DNA of 39,229 nt, taken from positions 1 to 39,229 of the forward strand of contig JAETNT010000035.1 in assembly GCA_021772025.1 (NCBI GenBank), read 5' to 3'. Positions 32,357 through 39,229 of the stretch are shown here, one piece after another. A program made the position numbers and the translations under genes. Each line of letters starts with the position of its first letter. Within the stretch, counting starts at the first letter, position 1. A model generated the notes under the pieces. The model saw only the letters and a program-made list of their open reading frames with translations, was not told the DNA's origin and ran no database searches. The DNA comes from Enterocloster bolteae (lineage in GTDB: Bacteria; Bacillota; Clostridia; Lachnospirales; Lachnospiraceae).

Positions 32357-33541
32357 TCATAAATTGGCGACTAAACTAACATAAAAGCCGCATACCGCGT
32401 TTAAATGATCCACCGGACAATACTCATCCACCGCATGGCACATATTTTCCACACCGGCTCCAAATACAATGGTGGGGATATTGTATTTGCCCGCACAGCT
32501 TACCGCGTTGGTGGTGCCCTTAAACCGGAACTCTTCCGCCTCTTTTCCGTCAAATATTTCTCTGTATGCCTTATGAGCTGCCTGTACCAGTTCCGCGTCT
32601 TTATCAAGGTCAAAAGCGGGAAGTACGGAATGCATCACCGCGTCATACCCGGACCAGGTCTTGTGATGAATATCCACCACCTCCCAGACAGCCTTGGTTC
32701 CCTTCACCAGCTGATCCATCTCCGCATACTGCATTTCGGGCGTCAAGCCGCTGGTAGTACGTCTGTCCAGATAAATGCTGCAGTTATAAGGCACGGCGTT
32801 TAAAGAAGCCGACTCGCTCTCAATTTTTGACAGTGCAATGGTTCCGTATTTTCTTTTCCGGGATAACAGCTCCTGGCTTAATTTTTCCACTCTGCCGATG
32901 ATTTCCTGCATTTCATACACGGCATTCACGCCATCCTCCGGCCTGCTGCAGTGACTTGGGATGCCAGGCATATTTACCCGAAACATAGAACGCCCGCCGT
33001 GTCCTCTGCAAAGCCGCAGCTCGGTAGCTTCGCAGATGATAACTGCCTTGGGCTGATAACCGTCATGGGTCAGCACATAGTCCAGGGCAACGCCGTCCAT
33101 ATCCTCTTCCATCACCGAAAAGCTGACCACGATTTTCTTTCCGTTAAGCAGCCCCAACTCCTTCATAATCACTGCCGCGTATACCATTACGGCTCCGGCC
33201 GCTTTCATATCGGAAGCCCCCAGTCCGTACAGCTTTCCATCTTTCATCTCTGCGCCAAAGGGATCCACCGTCCATTTATTAATATCTCCTTCAAGCACCG
33301 TATCAATGTGGCCGTCAAACAAAATTACGTCCTGTCCGTCCCCCACTTCGCCAAGGGCGTTTCCACATTCGTCAATGTAAGCCTTATCGTAACCAAGTTT
33401 ATTCATCTCCTGAATCACCCGTTTTACCGCTTCCTCTTCCTGGAATGTGTAGCTTTTGATTTTTAACAGCTCTCTGGCAAATTCTAAAAGATCCGCCTCG
33501 TACTGTTTTACCTTCTCTTTAATCTGATCCGCTTGTTTCAT
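32357..33541 (-). CDS. M20-family metallohydrolase, YgeY-like
   Basis: A 394-residue zinc hydrolase of the M20/ArgE/DapE group, closest in motif pattern to YgeY-type hydrolases. Probable metal ligands and base are His78 with Asp80 (FDGHIDTV), Asp111 (GLGASDMK), Glu145-Glu146 (VMEEDMDG), a Glu in ICEATE and a His in ENMCHAVDEY. It should cleave an amide between an acid and an amine. The ATG overlaps the glycerate kinase stop by 4 bases (ATGA). YgeY genes usually sit in purine/selenium clusters, so this context is different. Confidence 0.88.
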   Translation of the reverse strand: MKQADQIKEKVKQYEADLLEFARELLKIKSYTFQEEEAVKRVIQEMNKLGYDKAYIDECGNALGEVGDGQDVILFDGHIDTVLEGDINKWTVDPFGAEMKDGKLYGLGASDMKAAGAVMVYAAVIMKELGLLNGKKIVVSFSVMEEDMDGVALDYVLTHDGYQPKAVIICEATELRLCRGHGGRSMFRVNMPGIPSHCSRPEDGVNAVYEMQEIIGRVEKLSQELLSRKRKYGTIALSKIESESASLNAVPYNCSIYLDRRTTSGLTPEMQYAEMDQLVKGTKAVWEVVDIHHKTWSGYDAVMHSVLPAFDLDKDAELVQAAHKAYREIFDGKEAEEFRFKGTTNAVSCAGKYNIPTIVFGAGVENMCHAVDEYCPVDHLNAVCGFYVSLVANL

Positions 33542-34698
33542 GGTTTGTAACCTCCTTTATCTTGTTGCTTTGCTACCAGAGAAAATACCTGTTTTGCGGC
33601 ATCCCTCAGATTGGCATATGCAGTTTCCTTTTCCATGGCTTCCCTAAGTCCTATAGGACCGCGCACAATGGGAAAGTATGCGTCAATTCCTTTCCCATTG
33701 CAGGTTCCGGCTTCCGGGGTCACCGCTCCCGCAAATGCCAGAACCGTGCAGCCGTATTTCTTTGCCAGTCTCGCCACCCCGACCGGCGCCTTCCCCATGG
33801 CCGTTTGAACGTCCATACGGCCTTCTCCTGTCACAACGATATCGGTATCGGCAAGTTCCGTTTCCATCTTTATGGCCTTCAGCACCAGATCGATCCCATT
33901 TTCCATCTTTCCGTTAAGGTAAGCCATAAACGCGTATCCCAGTCCTCCTGCCGCTCCTGCTCCCGGCATTTTGGCCATATCTTTTTCAAGGGCATGTCTG
34001 GTCACTTCTGAAAAATGCTTAAGGCTTTGATCCAACTGCTCTGCTATTTCTTTGTCAGCTCCTTTTTGAGGCCCGAATACGGCGCTGGCGCCATTTGCTC
34101 CATAAAGAGGATTATTTACGTCACAAGCCACAATAAACTCACATTGGGCCAGCTCCGGCAACGCCTGGCCGGCGTTTACACGCTCCACCGACGCTACGTC
34201 TCTTCCGTAAATCCCGGCCGGGTTGCCGCAGGCATTTTCAAATTGAAATCCCAAAGCATTTAACATTCCCAAGCCCCCGTCATTAGTAGCGCTTCCCCCC
34301 ATTCCCACAATGAATCTTCTGCATCCTTTTTCTACAGCGTCCCGTATAATCTCTCCCACGCCATAGCTTGTGGTGTTAAGAGGATTTCTCTCTTTCTCCG
34401 GTACCAATGTCAGGCCTGCCGCCGCAGCCGCCTCTATAATGGCGGTTTTCTCTTTTTCCAGCACTGCATAAGTACACGCAAGCGGCTTTCCCAGGGGGCC
34501 TGTCACAGTCAAAGGGATTTCTTTCGCTCCGGCCCCCAGTATAAAAGCCTCCCCGGTTCCCTCTCCTCCATCCGCAAGAGGCATTAATACGGTTTTCGCT
34601 TCCGGTATAGCATCCCTGATCCCTTCTTCAATGGCCCTCTCCGTCTCAATGGAGGAAAGGCTGCCTTTAAATGAATCAACTGCGATCACTATTTTCAT
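33538..34698 (-). CDS. Glycerate kinase (GarK/GlxK family)
   Basis: A 386-residue kinase that phosphorylates glycerate to 2- or 3-phosphoglycerate for entry to glycolysis. Family signatures include the opening MKIVIAVDSFKGSLSS, PLADGGEGT, the nucleotide-site motif GMGGSATNDGGLGML, and DIVVTGEGRMDVQT. The length is standard. GGGGG lies 9 bases before the ATG. It is the first gene of the kinase-hydrolase-transporter operon and divergent from a CdaR-like regulator, a pairing seen in many bacteria that use glucarate/galactarate or glycerate. Confidence 0.95.
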   Translation of the reverse strand: MKIVIAVDSFKGSLSSIETERAIEEGIRDAIPEAKTVLMPLADGGEGTGEAFILGAGAKEIPLTVTGPLGKPLACTYAVLEKEKTAIIEAAAAAGLTLVPEKERNPLNTTSYGVGEIIRDAVEKGCRRFIVGMGGSATNDGGLGMLNALGFQFENACGNPAGIYGRDVASVERVNAGQALPELAQCEFIVACDVNNPLYGANGASAVFGPQKGADKEIAEQLDQSLKHFSEVTRHALEKDMAKMPGAGAAGGLGYAFMAYLNGKMENGIDLVLKAIKMETELADTDIVVTGEGRMDVQTAMGKAPVGVARLAKKYGCTVLAFAGAVTPEAGTCNGKGIDAYFPIVRGPIGLREAMEKETAYANLRDAAKQVFSLVAKQQDKGGYKP

Positions 34699-34732
34699 TG
34701 TTCTGATTTCCCCCTGTCTTTTTCATATTTCC

Positions 34733-34885
34733 AGTAACAGTTCAGCCTTGCGAAGATTCAAAGTAAAAAATGTGTTGAAAGCTTGCTTTCATAAGAATTT
34801 TTTACTTTGAATTTTCATAATGCGGACGCCTCACGCTTCTTGTCCGCGTATCGCGGGCAAGAAGATGCAAGGCTGAACTGTTACT
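34733..34885. repeat. 153-bp three-stem structured element
   Basis: Outer arms AGTAACAGTTCAGCCTTGC (34733-34751) and its exact complement (34867-34885) enclose two hairpins. The first is ATTCAAAGTAAAAAAT (34756-34771) with complement at 34797-34812, capped by GAAAGC-TT-GCTTTC. The second is a 13-bp stem, CTTCTTGTCCGCG with CGCGGGCAAGAAG, around TAT (about 34835-34863). TTTCCAGTA occurs at both edges (34728-34736 and 34887-34895). It is either a MITE-like insertion or a structured RNA in the leader of the kinase operon. Confidence 0.85.
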
Positions 34886-34913
34886 TTTTCCAGTATATCA
34901 ATTTTTATTCTTC

Positions 34914-34965
34914 TTGACTATGTTATGTAAAACATAATATAATCTTTTTATATGTTATATATAAC
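34914..34965 (+). promoter_or_regulatory. CdaR-type gene promoter with two palindromes
   Basis: TTGACT (34914-34919) and TATAAT (34938-34943) are 18 bases apart. Between them lies TTATGT-AAA-ACATAA (34923-34937), and GTTATATATAAC (34954-34965) follows the -10. Both are placed for autoregulation. Confidence 0.7.
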
Positions 34966-35014
34966 AATTCATCCTATCCATAATGGACAAGGGCGCACCC
35001 CAGAAAGGCCTGCT

Positions 35015-36175
35015 ATGAAACTATCCCAGCATAATGCACTCCAGATTGTCTCCAACATTAATGAAATCATTAACCGCAAAATGAATATTATCAATACCAA
35101 CGGCACCATCATTGCCAGTACTGATGAATCGCGAATTGGCACCTTTCACTCCGGTGCGAAAAAACTGATTGACGAGCATCTTTCAGAGCTGATTATCAAT
35201 GAAGAGGACTCCATGCTGGGAACCCGTCCCGGTATCAACTACCCGTTGACGGTAAACGGAGAGACCATCGGCGTGGTAGGCATCACCGGTTCCGATGCCG
35301 AAACTCTGTCTTATGCCAAAATCGTAAAACGCATGACAGAGCTCTTAGTCCATGAGCTCTCTATGAAAGAAGAACAGGAGACGGAAGAGAATATAAAAAA
35401 CCGTTATCTGGACGAATGGTTAAGCGGCGATCCCGGCCTTATTACAAAGGCCTTTATAGAAAAGGGACTGGCTATCGGTATTGACATTCGCATCCCCAGG
35501 CGTTTTTTAGCCATGACAGTCTACGATCAGTCCAATAATGTCTCCCTTGACCGCCTACGCAAATTGGAAACCGCCAAGCGCTATCTGCAGCAGCTGGCCT
35601 CCTACGGCGCTTATCATGTTTCTCTGGCCTCTTCTTCCTTCCTAATCGCAGGCATTCCGGAACTTGAGGACAGCAGCGTACTTGGCATTGCAAAGGACTA
35701 CAGGAAACTGATTGTAAACCGTTATCAAGTACAGACGGCCATCGGAATCGACAGCCGGCCGTCCCATGGCGATGACGGATACCTTTTTGCTTATCGGGCT
35801 TGTACACAGGCAAAAAAGGCATTAAGCGCCTGTCTCCGCACACACCAGCATGATATCCGCTTTTATGACGATTTGAATATGGAACTTTTTACTGATGAAC
35901 TGTCCGATACGGTAAAACGGGAATATATCCACAAGATTTTTCGCGGGATGGGAGAGGAAGAGATCTTTCACGCAGTTCAGATTTTAGAAATTTATTACAA
36001 TACAGACGGCTCTATCAATAAATCTGCTCAGCAGCTTTTTATTCATAAAAATACTATGCAGAACCGTCTCAAGCAAATTCACGCCAAAACAGGCCTTGAT
36101 CCCCGCTCCATCCGGGCATCATCGCTTTTTTACAACGCCATTCATTTTTATCGGGAGCTTGGACGGGACATTTAA
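35015..36175 (+). CDS. cdaR: CdaR-family (sugar diacid) transcriptional regulator
   Basis: A 386-residue regulator with an N-terminal sugar-diacid recognition domain (about 5-135: NINEIINRKMNIINTNGTII, GINYPLTVNGETIGVVGITG), a middle GGDEF-like region and a C-terminal PucR/CdaR HTH_30 (about 325-380: GSINKSAQQLFIHKNTMQNR). I use the ATG at 35015 behind AGAAAGG; an earlier ATG at 34952 falls in the operator. CdaR activates glucarate/galactarate/glycerate genes in E. coli. Here it is divergent from glycerate kinase, which fits. The true ligand is unknown. Confidence 0.9.
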   Translation: MKLSQHNALQIVSNINEIINRKMNIINTNGTIIASTDESRIGTFHSGAKKLIDEHLSELIINEEDSMLGTRPGINYPLTVNGETIGVVGITGSDAETLSYAKIVKRMTELLVHELSMKEEQETEENIKNRYLDEWLSGDPGLITKAFIEKGLAIGIDIRIPRRFLAMTVYDQSNNVSLDRLRKLETAKRYLQQLASYGAYHVSLASSSFLIAGIPELEDSSVLGIAKDYRKLIVNRYQVQTAIGIDSRPSHGDDGYLFAYRACTQAKKALSACLRTHQHDIRFYDDLNMELFTDELSDTVKREYIHKIFRGMGEEEIFHAVQILEIYYNTDGSINKSAQQLFIHKNTMQNRLKQIHAKTGLDPRSIRASSLFYNAIHFYRELGRDI

Positions 36176-36230
36176 CCCTGTCAGACGGAAAATCTTGATC
36201 TTCCATGAATAACTTTTTCGCATAAAGAAA

Positions 36231-36283
36231 GGGCCGCTGCCCTGTAGATGACTGTCATAAATCATCTACTTTTGCAGCGGCCC
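36231..36283. terminator. Bidirectional terminator between cdaR and the collagen-like gene
   Basis: GGGCCGCTGC (36231-36240) pairs with GCAGCGGCCC (36274-36283), with inner GTAGATGA/TCATCTAC. T-rich tracts follow on both strands. It lies between convergent genes and shares a 22-base near-identical 3' arm with the terminator at 30847-30887. Confidence 0.85.
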
Positions 36284-36304
36284 CACTATTTTTATCCTAT
36301 GTTA

Positions 36305-37579
36305 CTAATTAATACTTAAACCGGCGCTTCCGTATCCTACCACTGTGTTGACTAAACTCAGTCCGCTTGCTGTTGCTGAAAATACCAGCATCAGTCGTGT
36401 CTGAGCCGTAACCGGAATATTAAGTCCTGTAAGTGCACCGTTTAGCAGTGTGCCAACGGATATCACTCCTGTAAGTGACGGTGTCAGGTTTATTAGTGTT
36501 CCGGCAATGGGAGAAAATACGTTGTTTGGCGTTGTGGACTGATAAATCTGTGCCCTTACCGTAACATTGGAGCCTATTAGGGAAAGAGCTGCCGTTGTGC
36601 TGAAAAATGCGCTAAATGAGGTAATGATACCAGCACGCGGAACCTGGAAAGCAAAGTTAGAAAGAGTTCCGCTGGCATTTGTAATGTCAATTGTGGAACC
36701 CAACAGCGTAAGTCCCTGTACACTGCTTCCGAATCCGACAAAGGCAGGAAGTCCTGCAAGACCTCCGACAATGGTCGTCAAAGAAATCGGTGTTCCTGAT
36801 GCAAATGGAATAATTGCTCCGGTACCTGCAGTACCCGTAGGTCCAGTGGCTCCGATGGATCCAGTAGCCCCGGTCGCTCCGTCTGCTCCGGTCGCCCCAG
36901 TCGCCCCGGTCGCTCCAGTAGCCCCGGTCGCCCCGTCTGCTCCGGTCGCTCCAGTCGCTCCAGTAGCCCCGGTTGCTCCGGTTGCTCCGGTCGCTCCAGT
37001 CGCCCCATCCGCTCCGGTTGCCCCGGTCGCTCCATCTGCTCCGGTCGCCCCAGTCGCCCCGGTCGCTCCGTCTGCTCCAGTTGCTCCAGTCGCTCCATCT
37101 GCTCCGGTGGCTCCAGTCGCTCCATCTGCTCCGGTTGCTCCAGTCGCTCCATCTGCTCCGGTTGCTCCAGTCGCTCCATCTGCTCCGGTGGCTCCAGTCG
37201 CTCCGTCTGCTCCGGTGGCTCCAGTCGCCCCAGTCGCCCCGGTTGCTCCATCTGCTCCGTCTGCCCCGGTTGCTCCAGTCGCTCCATCTGCTCCGGTTGC
37301 TCCAGTCGCCCCAGTCGCTCCATCTGCTCCGGTCGCTCCGGTGGGGCCGGTAACTCCCATAGGGCCTTCATCTCCTGGGCAGCCTTTGGGGCCTTGTGGG
37401 CCAATCGGGCCAGTCACACCCTGAATACCCTGTGGGCCAGTCACACCCTGAGGACCCATGGAGCCGGTTGGACCGGTTGGACCAGTTGGACCCGGAATAC
37501 CTCTGGGGCCCTGAGGACCTGCATCTCCCTGAGGGCCTACCGGACCGGCCGGGCCTATTGGCCCTACAGAGCCATACAT
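36305..37579 (-). CDS. Collagen-like repeat protein with BclB-type C-terminal domain
   Basis: A 424-residue protein. Residues 4-75 are varied G-P-x collagen triplets, about 76-250 are almost pure Gly-Ala-Thr/Gly-Ala-Asp triplets, and the last 170 residues form a hydrophobic beta-rich domain ([23 protein letters not shown] onward) like exosporium glycoprotein BclB relatives. Such proteins trimerise as glycosylated filaments on spore surfaces. The ATG at 37579 has a stop codon directly before it, no ribosome site, and the product lacks the usual N-terminal targeting leader, so expression or anchoring may be impaired. Confidence 0.88.
   Translation of the reverse strand: MYGSVGPIGPAGPVGPQGDAGPQGPRGIPGPTGPTGPTGSMGPQGVTGPQGIQGVTGPIGPQGPKGCPGDEGPMGVTGPTGATGADGATGATGATGADGATGATGADGADGATGATGATGATGADGATGATGADGATGATGADGATGATGADGATGATGADGATGATGADGATGATGATGADGATGATGADGATGATGATGATGATGATGATGADGATGATGATGATGATGADGATGATGSIGATGPTGTAGTGAIIPFASGTPISLTTIVGGLAGLPAFVGFGSSVQGLTLLGSTIDITNASGTLSNFAFQVPRAGIITSFSAFFSTTAALSLIGSNVTVRAQIYQSTTPNNVFSPIAGTLINLTPSLTGVISVGTLLNGALTGLNIPVTAQTRLMLVFSATASGLSLVNTVVGYGSAGLSIN
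36840..37345 (-). repeat. Tandem GC-rich repeat coding Gly-Ala-Thr triplets
   Basis: About 500 bp of degenerate 9- and 18-bp units (GGAGCAACCGGAGCGACTG-like) encode GATGAD blocks. Near-identical 27-45-bp blocks recur, as at 37080-37200, so the length is likely to vary between strains by slippage or recombination. Confidence 0.85.
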
Positions 37580-37642
37580 TTATACAAAACCGTTTCAAAC
37601 CCGCATAGTTAGGGGACTTTTCTGCAAATCAAAATATTACGG

Positions 37643-37836
37643 AAATCTCTATAATCATGCACATTCCCATGACAGGCGGGTTGAAGAAGTTAAGTTTGAC
37701 AAAGATAACTACATAAAAGAGCCGTTTTCAGGCTCTATCTATTTTTAAGGTGTTGCTTTCAGGCAGCACCTTTTGCTTTGTCTTTTAACAGAGCTTAATG
37801 AGGAATCAAAATTAGGAGATGATTGGAAATGAGCAT
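37643..37836. repeat. 194-bp direct repeat, first copy
   Basis: Matches 39037-39229 at roughly 88-90% with a one-base gap. It contains AGAGCC/GGCTCT and the terminator hairpin AAGGTGTTGC/GCAGCACCTT (37747-37772) followed by TTTT, and ends with a ribosome-site-like AGGAG. It sits between the collagen-like gene and the Rpn-like unit. Confidence 0.85.
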
Positions 37837-37901
37837 ATTGAAGTAAAAAACGGGAGAAAGCATGAGACGATGCCGCGTTTTTTAGTTAGGAGGATTGGAC
37901 A

Positions 37902-38045
37902 ATGAGAAGGAAATGGAAGCAGGCGATAGGATGGGTACTGGCCGCAGGGCTGATTCTGCCAGGAATTTCAGAATCAGCAAATGGAAGAATTAAAAATAAG
38001 AAAGATTCCCTGGAAGCTCAATGGTTTGAGTGCGGGCAGATGTGA
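37902..38045 (+). CDS. 47-residue predicted secreted peptide
   Basis: A short frame starting MRRKWKQAIGWVLAAGLILP, with AGGAGG 7 bases before the ATG, one of the best ribosome sites in the area. The first 26 residues form a classical signal peptide (basic start, hydrophobic core, small residues SESA before a cleavage point); about 21 residues remain, with one Cys and the ending ECGQM. It could be a true small secreted peptide or the stub of a larger exported protein. An A-rich/T-rich stem (AAAAAACG/CGTTTTTT, about 37845-37882) precedes it. Confidence 0.5.
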   Translation: MRRKWKQAIGWVLAAGLILPGISESANGRIKNKKDSLEAQWFECGQM

Positions 38046-38168
38046 AAAAACGATAACAGCAAGAGGCCGGGATTTAGAAAGGTGCTGGCTCCCGGCTTGT
38101 AAAACCAGGAGGTTTATGGTAGTATGGAGATACAAAAACGAAAGGGAAAGCAGGTGGGGAGATTGACA

Positions 38169-38966
38169 GTGACGGAACAGATAGACCAGAAACATCAGGA
38201 AGATTTACAGAGGCTAAGGGGTTTTCGCCTGCTTGATGATGATTTCCTCACAAAGTGTTTTGAGGGAGATACGGCAAGCATAGAATTGGTATTGCAGATT
38301 GTACTGGAAAAGCCGGATTTAAAGGTGCTGGATGTTCGCACCCAAGTATTTGTGGAGAATCTGCTGAACCGCTCGGTGAGGCTGGATATCCTGGCTACGG
38401 ACAGCACAGGGGCAAAACTGAACGTGGAGGTACAGCGCTCCGACAAAGGAGCCGGGAGAAAAAGAGCAAGATACAACAGCAGCATGATGGACGCAAACCT
38501 TTTGAAGAAAGGTGAGGACTTCGACAAGCTGCCGGAAACGTGGGTAATCTTTATTACAGAGAATGACATAATGGGAAAAGGGCTGCCGCTCTATCCGATT
38601 GAGCGGTGCTTTTTAGGAACCGGGGAAAGATTTGAGGACGGTTCGCACATACTGTATGTAAATGGCGCTTACCGCGGAGATACGCCAATCGGGAAGTTAA
38701 TGCATGACTTCTCCTGCACAGACGCAGCGGATATGTACTATGGGATATTGGCAGACAGAGTAAGATTTTTCAAAGAGAGCAAGGAGGGAATTGAACTTAT
38801 GTGCCGGGCTATGGAAGATATGAGAAACCAGACATTGAAGGAGGGAATGAAAGAGGTTGCGCTTCGTATGTTGGCGGCTGGCAAATATGCTTTAGAGGAA
38901 ATCGTTAATATTTCAGGACTTTCTCTTGAAGAGGTCAAACAACTAAAAGCTGACAGGGGCGTATAA
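38169..38966 (+). CDS. Rpn-like PD-(D/E)XK nuclease-family protein
   Basis: A 265-residue protein of the PDDEXK_2/Rpn group (annotated in many genomes as PD-(D/E)XK nuclease family transposase). It has LQRLRGFRLLDDDFLTKCFE, then the nuclease core RSVRLDILATDSTGAKLNVEVQRSD, with Asp in LDI and the E-x-Q motif in VEVQ, and a C-terminal helix-turn-helix-like tail (ALEEIVNISGLSLEEVKQL). The GTG at 38169 has GGGGAG upstream; an ATG at 38124 is an alternative start. It lies between two 194-bp repeats. Relatives promote RecA-independent recombination or act in defence. Confidence 0.85.
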   Translation: MTEQIDQKHQEDLQRLRGFRLLDDDFLTKCFEGDTASIELVLQIVLEKPDLKVLDVRTQVFVENLLNRSVRLDILATDSTGAKLNVEVQRSDKGAGRKRARYNSSMMDANLLKKGEDFDKLPETWVIFITENDIMGKGLPLYPIERCFLGTGERFEDGSHILYVNGAYRGDTPIGKLMHDFSCTDAADMYYGILADRVRFFKESKEGIELMCRAMEDMRNQTLKEGMKEVALRMLAAGKYALEEIVNISGLSLEEVKQLKADRGV

Positions 38967-39036
38967 GCAGAGTTGATAAGCCAGAAATTAAAGAAAAAGA
39001 TTTCTGGCTTCATTTTTTAATACTGGATCTATGTAT

Positions 39037-39229
39037 AAATCTCTATAATCATGCACATTCCCATAACAGGAGGGCTGGAGAAGCTAATTTTAACAAAGAC
39101 AACTACATAAAGAGCCGTTTTCAGGTTCTATCTATTTTAAAGGTGTTGCTTTCAGGCAGCACCTTTTGCTTTGCCTGTTAACAGAGTTTAATGAGGAAAC
39201 AGAATTAGGAGATGATTGGAAATGAGTAT
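39037..39229. repeat. 194-bp direct repeat, second copy, cut by window end
   Basis: Repeats 37643-37836 in the same orientation, including the terminator hairpin and the AGGAGATGATTGGAAATGAG end. The spacing is 1394 bp. It implies that a further unit like 37837-39036 may start right after the window. Confidence 0.85.

Noticed and set aside
36840..37345. CRISPR-like regular repeats
   Set aside because: Units are 9-18 bp, contiguous and in frame with a collagen-like protein; there are no unique spacers.
36567..37424. Long plus-strand frame of Pro-Val-Ala-Pro repeats opposite the collagen-like gene
   Set aside because: It is the antisense reading of the Gly-Ala-Thr repeat; no ribosome site and no non-repeat domain support it.

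Overview
The window looks like the chromosome of an anaerobic, gut-type, probably spore-forming Firmicute (Clostridia, most likely Lachnospiraceae). This is inferred from strong AGGAGG ribosome sites, SigA-type promoters, the families present (Tn1549/TnpX-type serine recombinase, Cys-rich KTR protein, YgeY-type hydrolase, GH36 alpha-galactosidase) and a BclB-like collagen-repeat exosporium protein. No rRNA, tRNA or CRISPR array was seen.

Region 1 (1 to about 6410) is the right end of an integrative/conjugative-type element. It has a cluster of four hairpins at the left edge, an XRE regulator, a TetR plus MFS exporter cargo pair, a sigma-factor-like regulator, two small accessory proteins and a terminal large serine recombinase. 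A 15-bp repeat (GGGACACTTTGTCCC or GAGACAAAGTGTCCC) recurs five times here and nowhere else that I noticed. The element appears to have inserted in the 3' end of a gene of unknown function (6406-6918). Resident sequence follows: a DUF4143-type ATPase whose promoter lies between two near-identical palindromes.

Region 2 (about 8445-20725) is a second, decaying mobile element bounded by a 14-bp direct repeat and carrying a 78-bp, 92% identical repeat with TGGTGTA iterons near each end. It holds a tyrosine integrase broken by a 5-bp tandem duplication, an excisionase-like gene, two paralogous HTH proteins, an oriT-like region, mobC without a relaxase, a TetR-MFS-KTR operon (second exporter cassette), a small basic protein with its own promoter/operator, a ParE/Phd toxin-antitoxin pair, an IS1634-like transposase, remnants of defence-type genes (OLD nuclease, DUF1016 nuclease, AAA ATPase) and an intact class II Fic protein.

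Region 3 (20739-30913) is accessory metabolism: an AraC-GNAT fusion overlapping a MATE exporter, an esterase-like lipoprotein with a Gly/Arg-rich linker, small broken genes, a TetR regulator, a fused aldo-keto reductase/flavodoxin pseudogene, and an AraC regulator facing a YczE-type membrane protein plus GH36 alpha-galactosidase.

Region 4 (30914-36175) is a compact catabolic locus: glycerate kinase, a YgeY-like M20 hydrolase and a YfcC-type transporter in one operon, divergent from a CdaR-family regulator. A 153-bp three-stem structured element lies between them. The likely logic is import of a glycerate-releasing conjugate, hydrolysis and phosphorylation, but the substrate is unknown.

Region 5 (36305-39229) has the collagen-like exosporium protein with a long Gly-Ala-Thr repeat, then an Rpn-like PD-(D/E)XK protein preceded by a 47-residue signal-peptide-bearing ORF. 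This unit lies between two 194-bp direct repeats, so it is probably one copy of a tandem array running past the window.
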